Shown: positions 5,935 to 6,028 of the stretch, one piece after another
How the letters are laid out: every line of letters starts with the position of its first letter
How positions within the stretch are numbered: position 1 is the first letter of the stretch
NCBI GenBank assembly: GCA_035252155.1
Contig: DATFDL010000509.1
Location: 1-6,028 of the forward strand
Direction: 5' to 3'
DNA: 6,028 nucleotides
Origin: JAICLL01 sp035252155
GTDB lineage: Bacteria > Planctomycetota > Planctomycetia > Pirellulales > JAICIG01
The notes under the pieces: model-generated
What the model was told of the DNA's origin: nothing
The model's input: the letters and a program-made list of their open reading frames with translations, nothing else
Databases searched by the model: none
Program-made: the position numbers and the translations under genes

Positions 5935-6022
5935 GACGAGGAATAACTTCGTCCAACGACTTCCTCTCCCTCTGGGAGAGGCCAGGTGAGGGCCAATAAA
6001 ATTGTCGAAGTTATTTCTCGTC
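5935..6022. mobile_element. MITE-like 88-bp element with 19-bp terminal inverted repeats
   Basis: The left arm 5935-5953 and the right arm 6004-6022 are inverted repeats matching at 17 of 19 positions. They enclose an 88-bp unit. Inside is a perfect 8-bp hairpin, CCTCTCCC (5963-5970), loop TCT, GGGAGAGG (5974-5981), followed by CAGGTGAGGG. This resembles the dispersed CCCTCTCCC...GTGAGGG type of bacterial repeat, as I recall it. The unit is too short to encode anything, so it would be non-autonomous. It begins seven bases after the uppS stop. It may fold as a transcript end for uppS, but no T-tract is present. No target-site duplication can be recognised. Confidence 0.55.
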
Positions 6023-6028
6023 CGTTCC

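Noticed and set aside
6020..6028. Last nine bases GTCCGTTCC as the start of another inverted family A repeat
   Set aside because: They match the foot of A3 (5124-5132, apart from an extra shared context), but the window ends here and nine bases overlapping the MITE arm are not enough to call a copy.
1..6028. CRISPR array, tRNA, rRNA, defence or toxin-antitoxin system
   Set aside because: No regularly spaced direct repeats, no cloverleaf or rRNA-like stretch, and no small paired genes or defence domains were found on either strand.

Overview
The window looks like chromosomal DNA from a high-GC planctomycete, probably of the Pirellulales/Pirellulaceae type. This rests on three things. A DUF1501 twin-arginine protein and a DUF1559 (H-X9-DG) protein, both families heavily expanded in Planctomycetes, lie side by side. 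A small membrane protein begins with the 'RFSLRSVLIAVAVVA' type of N-terminus common in that phylum. The intergenic spaces are filled with short palindromic repeats. I assign no species.

Layout. Positions 1-390 hold no gene, but carry two short GTAG-plus-hairpin repeats and a plausible sigma70-type promoter. A four-helix membrane protein of unknown function (391-1101, +) runs convergently into a DUF1501 Tat-exported protein (1166-2566, -). That gene diverges from a DUF1559-family membrane protein (2713-3570, +) across a spacer holding an imperfect palindrome. Two housekeeping genes follow on the + strand: purA, adenylosuccinate synthetase (3702-5003), and uppS, undecaprenyl diphosphate synthase (5167-5928). 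The window ends in a short inverted-repeat element (5935-6022) at the expected 3' end of the uppS transcript.

How the parts relate. purA (AMP synthesis) and uppS (lipid carrier for cell-envelope glycans) are not functionally linked, and a repeat pair separates them, so co-transcription is uncertain. The DUF1501, DUF1559 and membrane proteins are lineage-typical surface or envelope genes with no assigned pathway. I found no defence system, CRISPR array, tRNA, rRNA or transposase gene.

The most interesting signal is non-coding. At least three unrelated hairpin families carry a GTAG tetranucleotide at or near the 5' foot of the stem, the hallmark of REP sequences mobilised by RAYT/TnpA-REP transposases. 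One family occurs three times, once as an inverted pair (BIME-like), and two of its copies differ by a compensatory stem change. The second point of interest is the DUF1559 protein, which has lost the type IV prepilin cleavage motif and gained an extra membrane helix.
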